From positions 1,426,121-1,490,120 of the forward strand of contig CM054158.1 of the NCBI GenBank assembly GCA_028751875.1: a stretch of DNA of 64,000 nt. Direction: 5' to 3'. A program made the position numbers and the translations under genes. Position 1 is the first letter of the stretch. Every line of letters begins with the position of its first letter. Positions 24,083-36,179 of this stretch are shown one piece after another. The DNA comes from Rapana venosa. Taxonomy: Eukaryota; Mollusca; Gastropoda; Neogastropoda; Muricidae. Under the pieces are notes generated by a model. The model was not told the DNA's origin, made no database searches, and saw nothing but the letters and a program-made list of their open reading frames with translations.

Positions 24083-24809
24083 AAAATAAAAAAAAAAAAA
24101 TCATGTAAAGAAAAAAAGAAAAAAAAAGTAATTCAAACAAAAATAAAAGAAAAAGTTAATAAAAAAAAAAAAAAGAAGAAAAAAAAAAACAACAAAAAAC
24201 AATAACAACAAAAAAACAAGAAACAAAAGAAAAAAAAAAAAAACCAAATAAAAAAATAAAAAGCGAAAGGATACAATAAAAAAACAAAGCTAAAAAAAAA
24301 AAAAAAATAAAAAAAAGATCTAAAACGGAAAAGCGAAACGAGGCAACAAAAAAAAATAAAAATTAAAAAAATAAAAAAAAATAAATAAAAAGGAAAAAAG
24401 AAAAAAAAAAAAATAAAAAAAAAAGAAATAAAAATAAAAAAAGCCAAAAGAAGAGAAAAACGAGAAAAAAAAAAAAAAAAAAAAGAACCATAAATAAATA
24501 AAAAGAAAAAAAGTAAAAAAAAAAAAAAGAAATAAGAGAAAAAATAAAAAATTAGAACTAAATAAATGAAAAAATCAAAAAATAAGAAATAAAAGAAAAA
24601 AAAAAAATAAAAAGGTAAAAAAATAAAAACAGAAAAAAAAAAAGAAAAAGTTTATAAAAAGGGGGGAAAAAAAAAAAAAAAAACAAATAAACAAAAGAAA
24701 AAAATAAAAAAAAAAAAAAAAAGAGAAAAAAAAAGAAAAAAGTTAAAAAAAAAACAAAAGAGGGCCCCAAAGAAAAAAAAATAAAAAAAACAAACAAAAA
24801 AAAAAAAAG

Positions 24810-24841
<32 letters not shown>

Positions 24842-26175
24842 AAAAAACAAAAAAAACCAAAACAAGAGAACAAAAAAATAAAAAATAAAAGAAAAAAAAA
24901 AAAAAGAAAAAAACAAAACTAAAAAAAATAGACAAAAAAACGAAAAAAAAAAAAAATAAAAACAAAAAAAAGATAAAAAAAAAAACAAACAAAAAATAAA
25001 AAAAGGAAAAAAAAAAAAAAAAAAAAAAAAAAGAGGTGCAAAAAAAAAAAAAAAAAAACAAAAAAAAAATAAAGTAAAAAAAAAAAAAAAAAAACATGAA
25101 CAAAAAAAAAAAAAAAAAAAAAAGATGTAAAAAAAGAGAAACAACAAAAAAAAAATAAATAAGAAAAAAATAAAATAAATAAAAAAAAGAAAAGAATGAA
25201 AAAAAAATAATATAATAAACACGAGGGTAAAAAAAAAAAAAGAAAAAAAATCAAAACATATAAAAAAAAGAGAAAAAAAAAAAAAAAAATCAAAAAAAAT
25301 AAAAAAGCAAAAAAAAAAATAAAGAAAGAAAAAATATCAAAAAAAAAAAAAAAAAAAAAAAAATTACTAAAAAAAAAAGAAAAAAAAAAATAAAAAGCAA
25401 AAAAATAAAAAAAACAGAAAAAATAAAGTTTTAAAAATGAAAAAAAAAACAAAAAAGAAAAAAAAAATAAAAAAACAATCAAAAAAAAAAAAAACAAGAA
25501 AAAAAACAAAATTAAGAAAACAAATAAAAAAAAAGAAAATAAAAAAAAAAAAAAAAACAAATAAAAAAAAAAATAACATAAAAAAGAGAAAAAAATAAAG
25601 TAAAGAGGTAAAAAAAAAAAAAGAGGGCAAAAAAACAAGAGGGGCAAAGAAAGAACTAAAAAGCAAAAAAAAAAAAAAAATACAAATAAAAAAAGAGGAA
25701 AAAAAAAAAAAAAAAGAGAAAGACAAAAAATAAAGACCAAAAAAAAAGAAAAAGAAAAGAGAAGAAAAGAATAAAAAATAACGAAACAAACAATAAGAGA
25801 CAAAAAAAAAAAAGCAATTAAAAAAGGAGAAGTGATAAAAAAAATAAGAAAAAAAAAACAACGGAATGAAGTCAAAAACAAATCAAAGTAGAATAAAAGA
25901 AAAAAAAAAAAGAGTTACAATAAAAAAGAAAAAAAAAAGAAATATAAAAATAAAAAAAAAAAGAGTAAAAAAGATGCGAAAAATAAAAAAAAAAAAACAA
26001 ATGAAAAAATAAAGTCAAAAAAAATAAATAAAAAAAAAACAAAAAAAAAAAAAAGTAAAAGTGAAAGAAAAAAAAAGAGGAAAAGCAAAAAAAAAAAGAA
26101 AAAAGGAACAAATAAAATAATATAAAAAAAAACAAAAAAAAAAAGAGTTAAAAAAAAAAAAAAAAGAAACAATAA
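22400..26175. repeat. A-dominated low-complexity block, probably artefact
   Basis: Almost entirely A on the plus strand, with scattered single T, G or C and no periodicity. All long minus-strand frames are poly-Phe and are not proteins. Short words such as GAGGGCAAA recur. Composition this extreme over kilobases, flanked by error-rich sequence, is best explained by failed basecalling or consensus, although a degraded T/A satellite cannot be excluded. Confidence 0.9.
25918..26175 (+). repeat. 258-bp direct repeat, left copy
   Basis: Identical base for base, including every homopolymer length, to 27355-27612 (offset 1437). It lies at the right edge of the first A-rich block and immediately precedes the C-rich block. 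Confidence 0.95.
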
Positions 26176-27354
26176 ATTTTCCCAAAACCCAAAATACCTT
26201 TCACCCTCCCCTCCCAACCCCCAACTATCCCCAAAACCCCCCATCCCCAATCCCAAACAAAAACCCTACCCCCCCTCACCCCACCCCCAAACACTAATTA
26301 CCTTAATCTCACCTTTTAAACCACCCCTTTTTCCCTCCTCCAACTTACCCCAAAAAACCCCCATCCCTTTTTCCCCCCCCCTCCTTAAAACAATAACCCC
26401 CCCAATCCCCCTTTCCCTTTCCAATTTCCCCCCCAAAAATTATTCCACCCTTTAACCCCCCCCTTCCAAACCCCTAAACCATTTTCACTTCTCACAGCCC
26501 CAAAAAAATTTTCCCACCCTACTCCCACCCCAAAAACCCAAACCAATAAACAAACCCTCTAAAAAAATTCACCTTAAAAGCAAATAACCCCAAAAATTCC
26601 TACTTCTTAATTTCTCCATACCCCCCCCCATAAACCCCCAAAATTAATCCACTCTCTTTTCCATTTCAAACCCCTCCTTCAAAAAATATACCTAATCCCT
26701 ACCTACCCTAGCATCCCCCCCCAAAACACTACCATTCAAAAACTAGCCCAACCCCCACAAGGCCCTCCCGTTCCCCAAAACCCCCCCCCTTATCATTTTT
26801 AAAAACCCCCCCAAAAAATCCCCAAACCCCCCCCCCTTTTTTAAATTTACCCCTTTTCCCCCATTAAACCTCTTAAAAACAAAAACCCCCTTTTTCCCCT
26901 TTTTTTTTTCTTAAAAAACCTCCCAAAAAACCCCTTTCCCTTTTTTTTTCCATATTTTTTAAATTTTCCTCCCAACCTTTTAAATCAAAAACCCCTCCCC
27001 AAATCCCCCCTCCAATTCTTCCCCCAAAAAATTCCTTTTACCTCCCCCCCTTCCTTCTTTCAAAAAAAAACCCCCTTTTCATCCCCCAAAAAACCCCACC
27101 CCGATCCAAAAAAAAAATCCCCAATTTCCATTTTCCCCTTCCTCATAACCTTTCCCCCCAAAAAAACCCTTTTCCTTTCCCCTTTCCCCATTAAAAGTTC
27201 CCTATTTTTTTCCCATTTTCCCTTCCCCCAAACCCCCAACCAAAATTTTTTTCCCCCCTTACCCTTTTTCCCCTAAACTCCTTCTTTTCTTTACCCCTTC
27301 AACCTACCCCTAAAAAAAACCCCCGTAAAAATTTTTTACCCCCCAAAATCCTTT
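26176..27354. repeat. C-rich, G-depleted low-complexity block
   Basis: About 1.18 kb of C, A and T with only a handful of G. It is composed of short runs of each base (CCCCAAAACCCC, TTTTTCCCC). It has no coding frame or recognisable element and is bracketed by the identical 258-bp repeats. The blurring into runs resembles the distortion at 31.7-45.9 kb, which suggests a mis-called read segment. Confidence 0.85.
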
Positions 27355-27612
27355 CAATAAAAAAGAAAAAAAAAAGAAATATAAAAATAAAAAAAAAAAG
27401 AGTAAAAAAGATGCGAAAAATAAAAAAAAAAAAACAAATGAAAAAATAAAGTCAAAAAAAATAAATAAAAAAAAAACAAAAAAAAAAAAAAGTAAAAGTG
27501 AAAGAAAAAAAAAGAGGAAAAGCAAAAAAAAAAAGAAAAAAGGAACAAATAAAATAATATAAAAAAAAACAAAAAAAAAAAGAGTTAAAAAAAAAAAAAA
27601 AAGAAACAATAA
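27355..27612 (+). repeat. 258-bp direct repeat, right copy
   Basis: Exact copy of 25918-26175. Exact identity inside otherwise error-laden sequence implies that one read or contig end was used twice. Confidence 0.95.
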
Positions 27613-30600
27613 GTGAAAAAATAAACGGAAAACAAAAAAAAAAAAACAAAAGAAAGATAGAAAAATAAAAAAAAAAGAAAAGAAAAAAAAGAATGAAAAA
27701 AAAAAAAAAAAAAATAAAAAAAGAGAAAAGAGAAAAAAAAAGCAAGAAAAAGATAAAAAAAAAAAACAAAAGGAAAAAAGCAAAAAAAAAACAAAAAAAA
27801 GACAAAGAAAATATATAAAAAAAAAAAAAAAACGAAGAGTGAAAAAATTACAATAACAAAAAAAGAAAAAAACAAGAAACTTAAAAAAAAAAAAAGGTAA
27901 AAAATATAAAAAGAAAAAAATATAAAAAAGACCACAAAAAAAAATAAGCGGAATATGGAAATAAAAAAAAAAATAAAATTAGAATAAAACAAAAGCAAAC
28001 TATAAAAAAAGAAAAAGAAAAAAAAAAGATAAAAATAAAAAAAAGAGGGAAGCGAAAAAGTTATAAACAAAAAGAAAATATGCAGAAAAAAAGAGAAAAA
28101 AAAAAAAGTAAAAGAATGAAAAGAAGAAAAGAATTCTTAAAACGAAAAAAAAAAAAAAAAAAAAAAACAAACAAAGGAAAAAAAAAAGAAAAAAAAAAAA
28201 GCGAAAAAAAAAAAGATAATAAAAAATGAAAAAAAAAAAATAAAAAAAAATAAAAAAAAAAAAAACAAAAAAAACTAAACTATAAAACAAACGAGATTAA
28301 AAAAAAAAAAAAAATAAAAATAAAAAAAAAGTTAAAAGGAAAAAAAAAAAGAGATAAAAAAAAAAGGAAAGAAAGAAAAAAATAAAATAAAAAAAGAAAA
28401 AAAAAAAATAAAAATCAAAAGAAAAAAAAAAAAAAAAAAAAAAAGCGAACAAAAAGATATAAAAAAAAAAAATAAATAAAAAAAAAAAAAACATAAAGGA
28501 AAAATAAAAAATAGAAGTAAAAAATAAAAAAAAGAAGTTGAAATAGAAAATCAAAAAACATAAACAAAAAACAAAAAACAAAGAAAAAAAAAAAAAAAAA
28601 AAGAAAAACAAACAAAAAAAAAAAAGAATAAATCAAAAAAAAAAATAAAACGAGAAAGAAAACAAAACGATAAACTAGAAAAAAAAAAAACGGTGTAAAG
28701 ACAAATCAAATAAAAAGAGGGGGCAAAAAAAAAATAAAAAAAACAAAACACAGTGAAAGTAAAAAAAAAAAAAAAAAAAACAAAATAAAAAGTTTAAAAA
28801 AAAAAAGAATAAGAAAAAGAGGGCAACAGCAAAAATAAAATAGCAAAATAAAAATATAAATTAAAAAAATTTACGAAAAAAAAAAAACAATCAAAAATCT
28901 ATATCAAAAAAAACTAATAGAAAAAAAAAAAAAAAAGAAAAACAAAGTATAAACAATAACAAGAGTAAAGCGGGCAAAGAAAAAAAAAAAGTTAAAAAAG
29001 AAAAAAAAAAAAAAGAAAAACATATATAAAAAAAAATAAAGCACAAAAAAAAAATGCGAGATAAATAAAAATAAGAAAAAAATAAAAAATAAAAAAAAAA
29101 ATAACAATATGAAATAAAAAAAAAATACTTAAAAAAACAAACATAAGTAATAATTAAAAGTAAAGACAAAAAGAGGTGAAAAGAATCAATAAAATATGAA
29201 GAAATGATAAAAATATCTAAGAAAAAGGATTAAAGAGAAACAAAGAAAAACATAAAAAATTTAAAGCAAAAAAAAAAGAAAGTTAATAAATAAATTAAAA
29301 TAAAAGCCACAAAAATGATAAAAATACAAAAACGCAAGAAAAATAGCGGCAAAGAAGAAGCGTTGAAAACTATAAGGATAAAGAGAAAAAAAAAATAAAA
29401 GAAAAATTAAAAAAGAGAAAAAAGATACAAAAAGTAAAAAAAAAAAGTTGTTAATAGTGAAAAGAAAAAGGTAAAAGAGGTTTAAAAGAAAAAAAAAAAA
29501 AAGAGGGAAAGTAAAAAAAAAAAACGTAAAAAAATAAAAATAACACAAAGAATAAAAAATAAAAAAAGCAATAATCAAGAAAATATTAAAAGGAAAAGTA
29601 AAGGGGAAATTAAAAACGATAATAAAAAGAAATAATAAATAAATAAAAGAAAAAAAAAAAAAAAGAAAGAGAAAAAAAACAAAGAAAGCAAAAAAGATAA
29701 AAAAAACTCCAACAAAGCCCCCAACTCCTCAATAAAAAAGCCAAAAAATAAGAAATAAAAAAAATAAAAAAGACAAGAGAGAAATAGCAAAAGAGAAGAA
29801 AGACTAAAAAAAACAAACGTAAAGTAAAATCAAGAATATAAAATAAAATTAAAAAAAAAAAAAAAAAACAATATTTCAAAAAAAGAAAAAAAAAATAAAG
29901 AAAATTTATAAGAAAATAAAAAATTAAGAAGAAAAAAAAAAAGAACATCTACAAAGCAAGAAAAAAAAAAAATAAAAATATATAAAAAAAAAAAGATAAA
30001 TGGTAAAAGTTTTATAAAATAAATAAAATTAAAAAGAGAGGGCAAAATTTAAATAAAAAAAATAAAAGCGTGAGACAATTTAAAAATAAAAAAAGTATAA
30101 AAAAAAATCTCAAAAAAAAAAAATAACAAGAATATAAAAAATAATGAAAAAAGCTTAAAATAAAAAATAAAAAAAAAAAAAAATAAAAAAAAAATAAACT
30201 AAATAAAAAAAAGATGAAAGAGGAAAAAAAAAAAAAAAATTAAAAAGAAATAAATAAAAAAAAAAAAAAAAAAACTAAGAACAAATAAAAAAGCGCAACA
30301 AAAAGAAATAAAAAAATAATGAAAGTTAAAGAGGTGAAGAGGGCAAAGAAATAAAAAAAATAAAACAAATAAGAGAAAAAAAGATAGAAAAGGCTAAAAA
30401 AGAGACAAACTCTAAAAAAAAAAAATATAAAGAAAGGGAAAACAAAAGTAGAAAGAACAAGTATAAGAAAAAATAAAAGAAAAACAACAAGAAATAGAAA
30501 AAAAAATAAAAGCAAAAAAAAAATAAAATAAAAAAGCATAAAAAATAAAGTAAAGCGAAATAAAAGAAAAAAAAAAAAAAGCTCAAAACAAATGTCAAAA

Positions 30601-31690
30601 CTAAATGATAAAAAAAAAAGAAAAAAAATATCAATTAAAAAAAAAAAAAAATAAAATAAAAAAACAAAAAATAAAAAAAAAAAAAAAATAAATTTAAAAA
30701 TTATAAACAAACAAAGAAAAAAAGAAGAATTAAAGAGAATACAAAAAAAAAAAAAAAAAAAAAAGAAAGTAAAACAGAAAAAAAAACAAAAAAACAAAAA
30801 CGAATAAAAAAAGAGAAGAGGGGCAACCAAAGAAGAAACGGTAAAAAAAAAAGAAAGAGAAAGGTACAATAAGAAAAAAAAAAAAACACATAAAAGATAT
30901 AACAATAAGAAGCTTTAAAAAAAAAAAAAAAGAAAATACAAAGAAGTAAAAAGAAAAAAAAAAAAAAAGTAATATAAAACTAACAAACCAAAAAAACAAA
31001 CAAATAAATAATAATGAAGTAAAAAATAAAAAAAATTCAGAAAGAGAAAAAAAAAAAAAAAAAGACTAAACAAACAAATAGTATAAAAAAAATATAGAAC
31101 ACAAGAGTATAGAGAAATCACTAAAATAAAAAGTGCAAATAAAAAAAAACAGTTAGAAAAGAAAAAAAAAGCAAAAACAACAATAAAAAAAAAAAAAACA
31201 GAGAAAAAAAACATAAAAAAAAAATAAAAAAAAACAAAAAAAAGTTTTAAAGAACAAAAAATGCAAAAAATAAAAAAGAAAAGATTTTAAATCAAAAAAA
31301 AATAAGTATCTAAAACTTAAAATAAAAATAAATATCTAAAAAAAAGAAATAAAATAAAAATATAAAAAAAAAATCAAAAAAAAAAAAAGAAAAAAAGAAT
31401 GAATTAGTCAGGAACAAAAAAAAAAAAATAATAAGAAAGCTCAAAATAAAAAGAAAAAAATAAGAGAAAAAAAAGAAAGAAAATAAAAAACAAAAGAAAA
31501 TTAAAATAAAAAAAGGATTAAAAAACCAAAGAAAAAGTTGAAAAAAAGTGAATGGTAAAAAAATGAGGAAAAAAAATAAAAAGAAGAGGAAATAAAAAAA
31601 GAAAGATTAATAAAAGATTAAGAGTAAAAAACAAAAAATAAAAAAACAAAAAAAAAAAAAAAAAAAAAAACACAGAAAAAAAAAAGAAGA
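27613..31690. repeat. A-dominated low-complexity block, continued
   Basis: Same character as 22400-26175. The words AGAGGGGCAA or GAGGGCAA recur (for example near 28717, 28818, 30036, 30338 and 30820) without fixed spacing. There are no genes. Confidence 0.9.
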
Positions 31691-34600
31691 CAAAACCGCC
31701 CCACCCCTTTACCCAACCCCACCCCCCCCCCCCAAAGGGCCCACCCCCCACCCCCCCCGTTCCCCACCCCAATTTTAACCCCCCAAAAACCCCCCCCAAA
31801 CCCGAAACAAAAAAACCCCCAAAAAACCCCCCCCCTTTTTTTAAAGGCCCCCCCCCCCCAAATAAAGGCCCCAAATTCCAAAAAAACCCCCCCCCCACCC
31901 CCCCGGGCCCCCCCCCGAAAAAAAAAAGGGGAACCCAAGTAAACAAAATTAGAATTTTTTAAAAACCCCAAAAACCCCAAAAATTAGGAAATTAACCAAA
32001 AGGCAAAAAATCGTATCTTTCCCCGATAAAAACCCCCAATGGTCCCCAAAATACACCCAAATTTTCCCAAAGGGAGGAAATTTTTCCCCTTTTAAAGCGA
32101 AATACCCACGTTTTTGCTTTCACCATTTAAATTTTTTAACCATGGAAGGACTACCTCCCCCTTTTTTGGGTTTTTCCCCGGAATTTTGTTGGGGAAAAAT
32201 TTTTAAACTAGGGGAACCGCGAATATGGGGCAAAAAAAAAAAAATTTTTTTTTATTTCCCTTCCTCCCCTTTAAGCCCCCTTCTTGGGAAAATTTTTTTT
32301 CAATTTTACCACAGCTGGCGTGAATAGCAAGGCCAAATTTTTCCGGGGGTGGGTTTGCGCAGTTTACAAAATAAACAGTCATTGATACATTTGGGGTTTG
32401 TCAGAAGGGGAAAACCTAAAACCTTACCCCAAATTTCTGTTTCTTTTTTTGGGAGGGGGATTACCCCCCAAAGTTTTTTCCTGCAGAAAGTCATACAGAA
32501 ACAAATCCAATTCAAAGGGCCCGAGTCAAAAATTTCCGGGCACAAATGCTATTTTCCACTGCCCCAAACCGGGGGGGGGGGGTTTTTCATTTGACTTATT
32601 TTTAAAATTTTTGCAACTTATTCAGTTTTTTGGCGGGACTTGACCCAAAAAAAAAAAACCTATGGGGAGGGGGTTTTTTGGGGCATCCTTTTCAACCCAG
32701 TTTTAAGGCCTACCACTCGGTCTGCTTTGGGAGATACGGACTTGTACATGTTTCATAGTGGAAGAAACTTCCCCCAGAAAACCTTTCTCTTCCTCTTCTT
32801 GGGCGTGCTTGTGTGGGTGAAGGGTGAATTTTGTGTTTTTTTGGGGGGGAAAATCCCGGGGGCACGTGGGGGTACGCATTTTAAAAAAAAAAAAAAAATT
32901 GAAAAAAAAGGGAAAAAAATTTGGGGAAAGGGGCCCCTGGACTAAAGGTATTGAAAATTGCCAGTTCTAGTACCCAGAAAAGAACCATTTCTTTTAAAAA
33001 AGAAAAGGGAAATTTTGTTCAAATCAGTTTTGAAGTTTGGGGGGATAGGTCTTAAGTTAAATTTGTATTTTGGTTTGGAAAAAACCTTTTAAAAATTTCA
33101 GGGGGACACTTTTTTTCAGTTTTCACTTTGCTTGGTATTTAAAGCCCAAGGAGACTTCCATCACCCCAAAGATTTACTTTTTTACTGTGAGGTTTTTAAT
33201 TCATTGTGCCTTTCTATTTTTAAAAAAGACTTTTTATTCTAGAACCGAAATTGTTTTTGTGTCAAAAAACAATACCAAAACAAGCTGTTTTAGACAAGGA
33301 GACTTTGTTTAAACATGAGTTTGGAAATTGGTTTATAAAAGTAAACTGTACACAGGGTAAATTAATTTTTTGGGATTGCCCCGCGGTTTGGGCCCCCTTT
33401 TAAAATTTGGAAAAATTGGCCCCAAAAAAAACCCCTTTTAAAAAAGGGCCCCAAAAAATTCTTTTTTTTCACCAAGTCTTTTGGGAAACCCTCCCACGGT
33501 CCCCGGCTTTCTTTTAGAAAAAATCGTTAAACTAAAAGGGCCAAAGGTTCCACTGTTGGGGGGTCCCCCCAAATCGTTTTTTCTGTCTCCCTCTTCTTTT
33601 CTCCCCCCCATGAAAATGTTCCCTGTAGGACAGCCCTTGGCCATCGCTTTGGTTTTTTTGACGTCCCTTTTGTACCACCATAGTTTGCCATTTTTCATTA
33701 AAATTTCAGGACCCTTCTTAGGGGCCCCGATGGTGTTTTTTTTTTTTGCGGATTTTCCTTCCTCATTAGTGTTTGGGATTTCTTTATGAGGTACAGAAAA
33801 AAAGTTTGGAAAAAAAAACTTCATCTCCATTGCCTTTTCCCCTTTTCAATGTCTGCTGTTTAGGGTTTCCAAGTTTCAAAAGCGTAAAAAAACTTTGGAA
33901 TGATCGGGGAAAATGCATCGTCTGATCTTAAAACTGAGGGGTTGTTCTTGTTTTTTTCCAAAAAATTTTCAGTTTGGCCCAATCCCCTTTGGGGTGGGGT
34001 TTTCCTATCCGAACAACTAGGGAAAAATTCCCCTTTCGGGGTAAAGAAAAATTTTGGCAGACAAAAAGTGCTCTTTTTCTCTTTTAAACCGGGAAATCAG
34101 TCTTACCCCACGGTCCACCCCTCACCAATTCATACACTGGGGGGATGGGGCCCCTTATCTGGACTAAAATTTTTCTAAAACTAAAGATCCCCAATCAAAT
34201 TCAGAATCGGGGGCTACCCCCAAAAAAAATTTTTTATCCATAATCAAGAAGTTGAAAACTTTTTCCGAATTTATGGGAAGTATCTGGGAACGGGGTTTTT
34301 TTGACCACAATTTTAAAACGGGACTTTAACACAAAAGCTATTGCCCAAAAAGGGACAAAATGTGTATTTTTGGGGGAAAACTGAACTAAAAATTTTTGTA
34401 GCCCAAAGGGTTTTCTTTCCTTTTTACAATTTCTTCCTAGAGAGTTTTTAAAAGTTTTGTTTCATTGTTGGTAAAAAAACCTTATTTTTAAAAAAAAAAG
34501 GGAAGGGCCCTGCGAGAATTGTAAGAATCTGTTTTTAAAAAAAAATTGGGAAAAACAGAGATTTTAAGTCGTTCTGAAAATCAGCACTTGAAACCCCAAA

Positions 34601-36175
34601 ACCCAAAGGGCCATTTTGGCCGACCCCTCCCATGCTTTGTCCCAAAATTTTCAGTTGTTGCCTTTGGAACCCGTTTTCATTTTGTCCCCATCAGCAAAAC
34701 TAGCAGAAAAAAAAATTTTTCTTTTGTACCAGAAAGCTTTTTCCGAATTCTGAATTCAAAAATGTTTTTGACTCCCTAGTTTAACTTTTCCTGAATTATT
34801 GCCTAAATTGCCCTTTTTTTTAGGGTTTGTTATTCAAAAATTTTTTTAATGTTTTTGTTTTGTGTGTGTGGTTTGTGTGTGGGTGGGTGGGTGGTGAGGT
34901 GTGAAAGCTGTCTTCAAGTAAAACGGTTTTTTTTTAAAAAAAATTGAAAATTTTATTTTGGGTATTTGTGGGTGGGGGCCGGGGGTTTTTTGTTCCCCAC
35001 ACCCCTATTTGGTGTGTATGTGTTTGCGTTTTGCATGTGTAAAAAAAAATTTTTTTAAGTTTTCAATTTCAAGGGTTTTAAAATTGTTTTTCACAATTGA
35101 GGGTTTTATCCCATGCTTCGTGGGTGGGGTTTTTATGTTTGGGGTTTTGGGCAAAGTGTTTTTGGTGGTTTTTGTGTTTTGGTTTGGGTGGACTTTTTAT
35201 TTAAAGGGTCTTTTTGGGAAGGGTTTTAAACCAATAAAAAAATAGCTTTTTGGGGGTCTTTAGTTTTTTTTATGTGTTAAATCTGCCTTTTCAGAAATTT
35301 GAAATTTCCCCTTTCGGGGGAAATGATTTAAGTTTTTTTTTTAAAAAAAAATTTTTTGGATTGTTTTTGATTTTTGATTTATTCCTGGAGGAAATGTCGG
35401 GTTTTTTTTGGATCCTTCACCCGATACTATAGCCCCCAATATTTGGAAGTTTGGGTTTTATCTTGATTTTTTTTTCCCCATCAAAAAATTGTCAGTGCTG
35501 GGGCCCAAAAAGGGGCACTTTTTTGTCATCAGCGGGGTTTTTTTTGCACTGATATTCATGCCAAAATCCCGGGAAGAGGTTTCATAAAGGGTAAATTTTT
35601 AAACCGGGTTTTACTATTTTCTTTTCCTTTTCCAGTAGGCTGTTTTTGTCATGGGCAAACGAAATTTTTTGAAATTTGGGCCCTGCCTGGGAAAGCTGAC
35701 TGTTGCCTCACGATTTTAAAAGTGCTTTTAGCCTTTTAAAAAATTTTTTTGTTGAAAGGGGGGGGGAAAAAGGGAAAAGAAAAACGCCACCCTTTGGGTC
35801 GTATCCCAACTGGGGTTCGGAACCACTCCCAATTTTGGCCGAAGGGTTTAAGACGCACGGGTTTTGTTTTGGTTTATAGGGGCCCTTTCTATGGTTTTTT
35901 CCCCTTCAGGTTGGCAAAAAAAAGTTTTTTTTTTTAATTTTGGGTTTTGCCCCCAGAACTGCATGCCGACCTTTGTAAAAACCTTTTCCTTAAAAAGTTT
36001 TACAAAGACGGGGTTTAAAGTTCTTTTTTTGGGTTTTGCAAGTTTTTCCCTCACAGATTTTTCTAAGGTTAAAAAACTTTGTTTTTTTTGGGCCCCTTTC
36101 CCTGCTATAAAACCCTTCCAGTTCTTCTTTGATTTTCCCCCAACTTCAGGTTTTAAAGTTTTGTTTTCAGGAGGA
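31691..36175. other. homopolymer-distorted sequence, not interpretable
   Basis: The first 250 bp are runs of C with G-rich complement, and the rest is mixed sequence in which most bases appear in runs of 2-8. Where such sequence can be compared with the clean copy (from 36180 on), substitutions towards the neighbouring base are frequent. I therefore do not trust any open frame here. A GT microsatellite lies at 34858-34900. No domain was recognised. Confidence 0.6.
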
Positions 36176-36179
36176 TTCC

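Noticed and set aside
22383..31214. Many 60-320-residue minus-strand frames made of Phe, Leu and Ser that look like membrane proteins
   Set aside because: They are translations of poly-T on the complement, with no codon structure or start context.
35800..35870. tRNA-like GGCCGAAGGGTTTAAGACGC with a nearby GGGGTTCGGAACC
   Set aside because: The order of the two boxes is reversed relative to a tRNA promoter, and the region is too error-rich to interpret.
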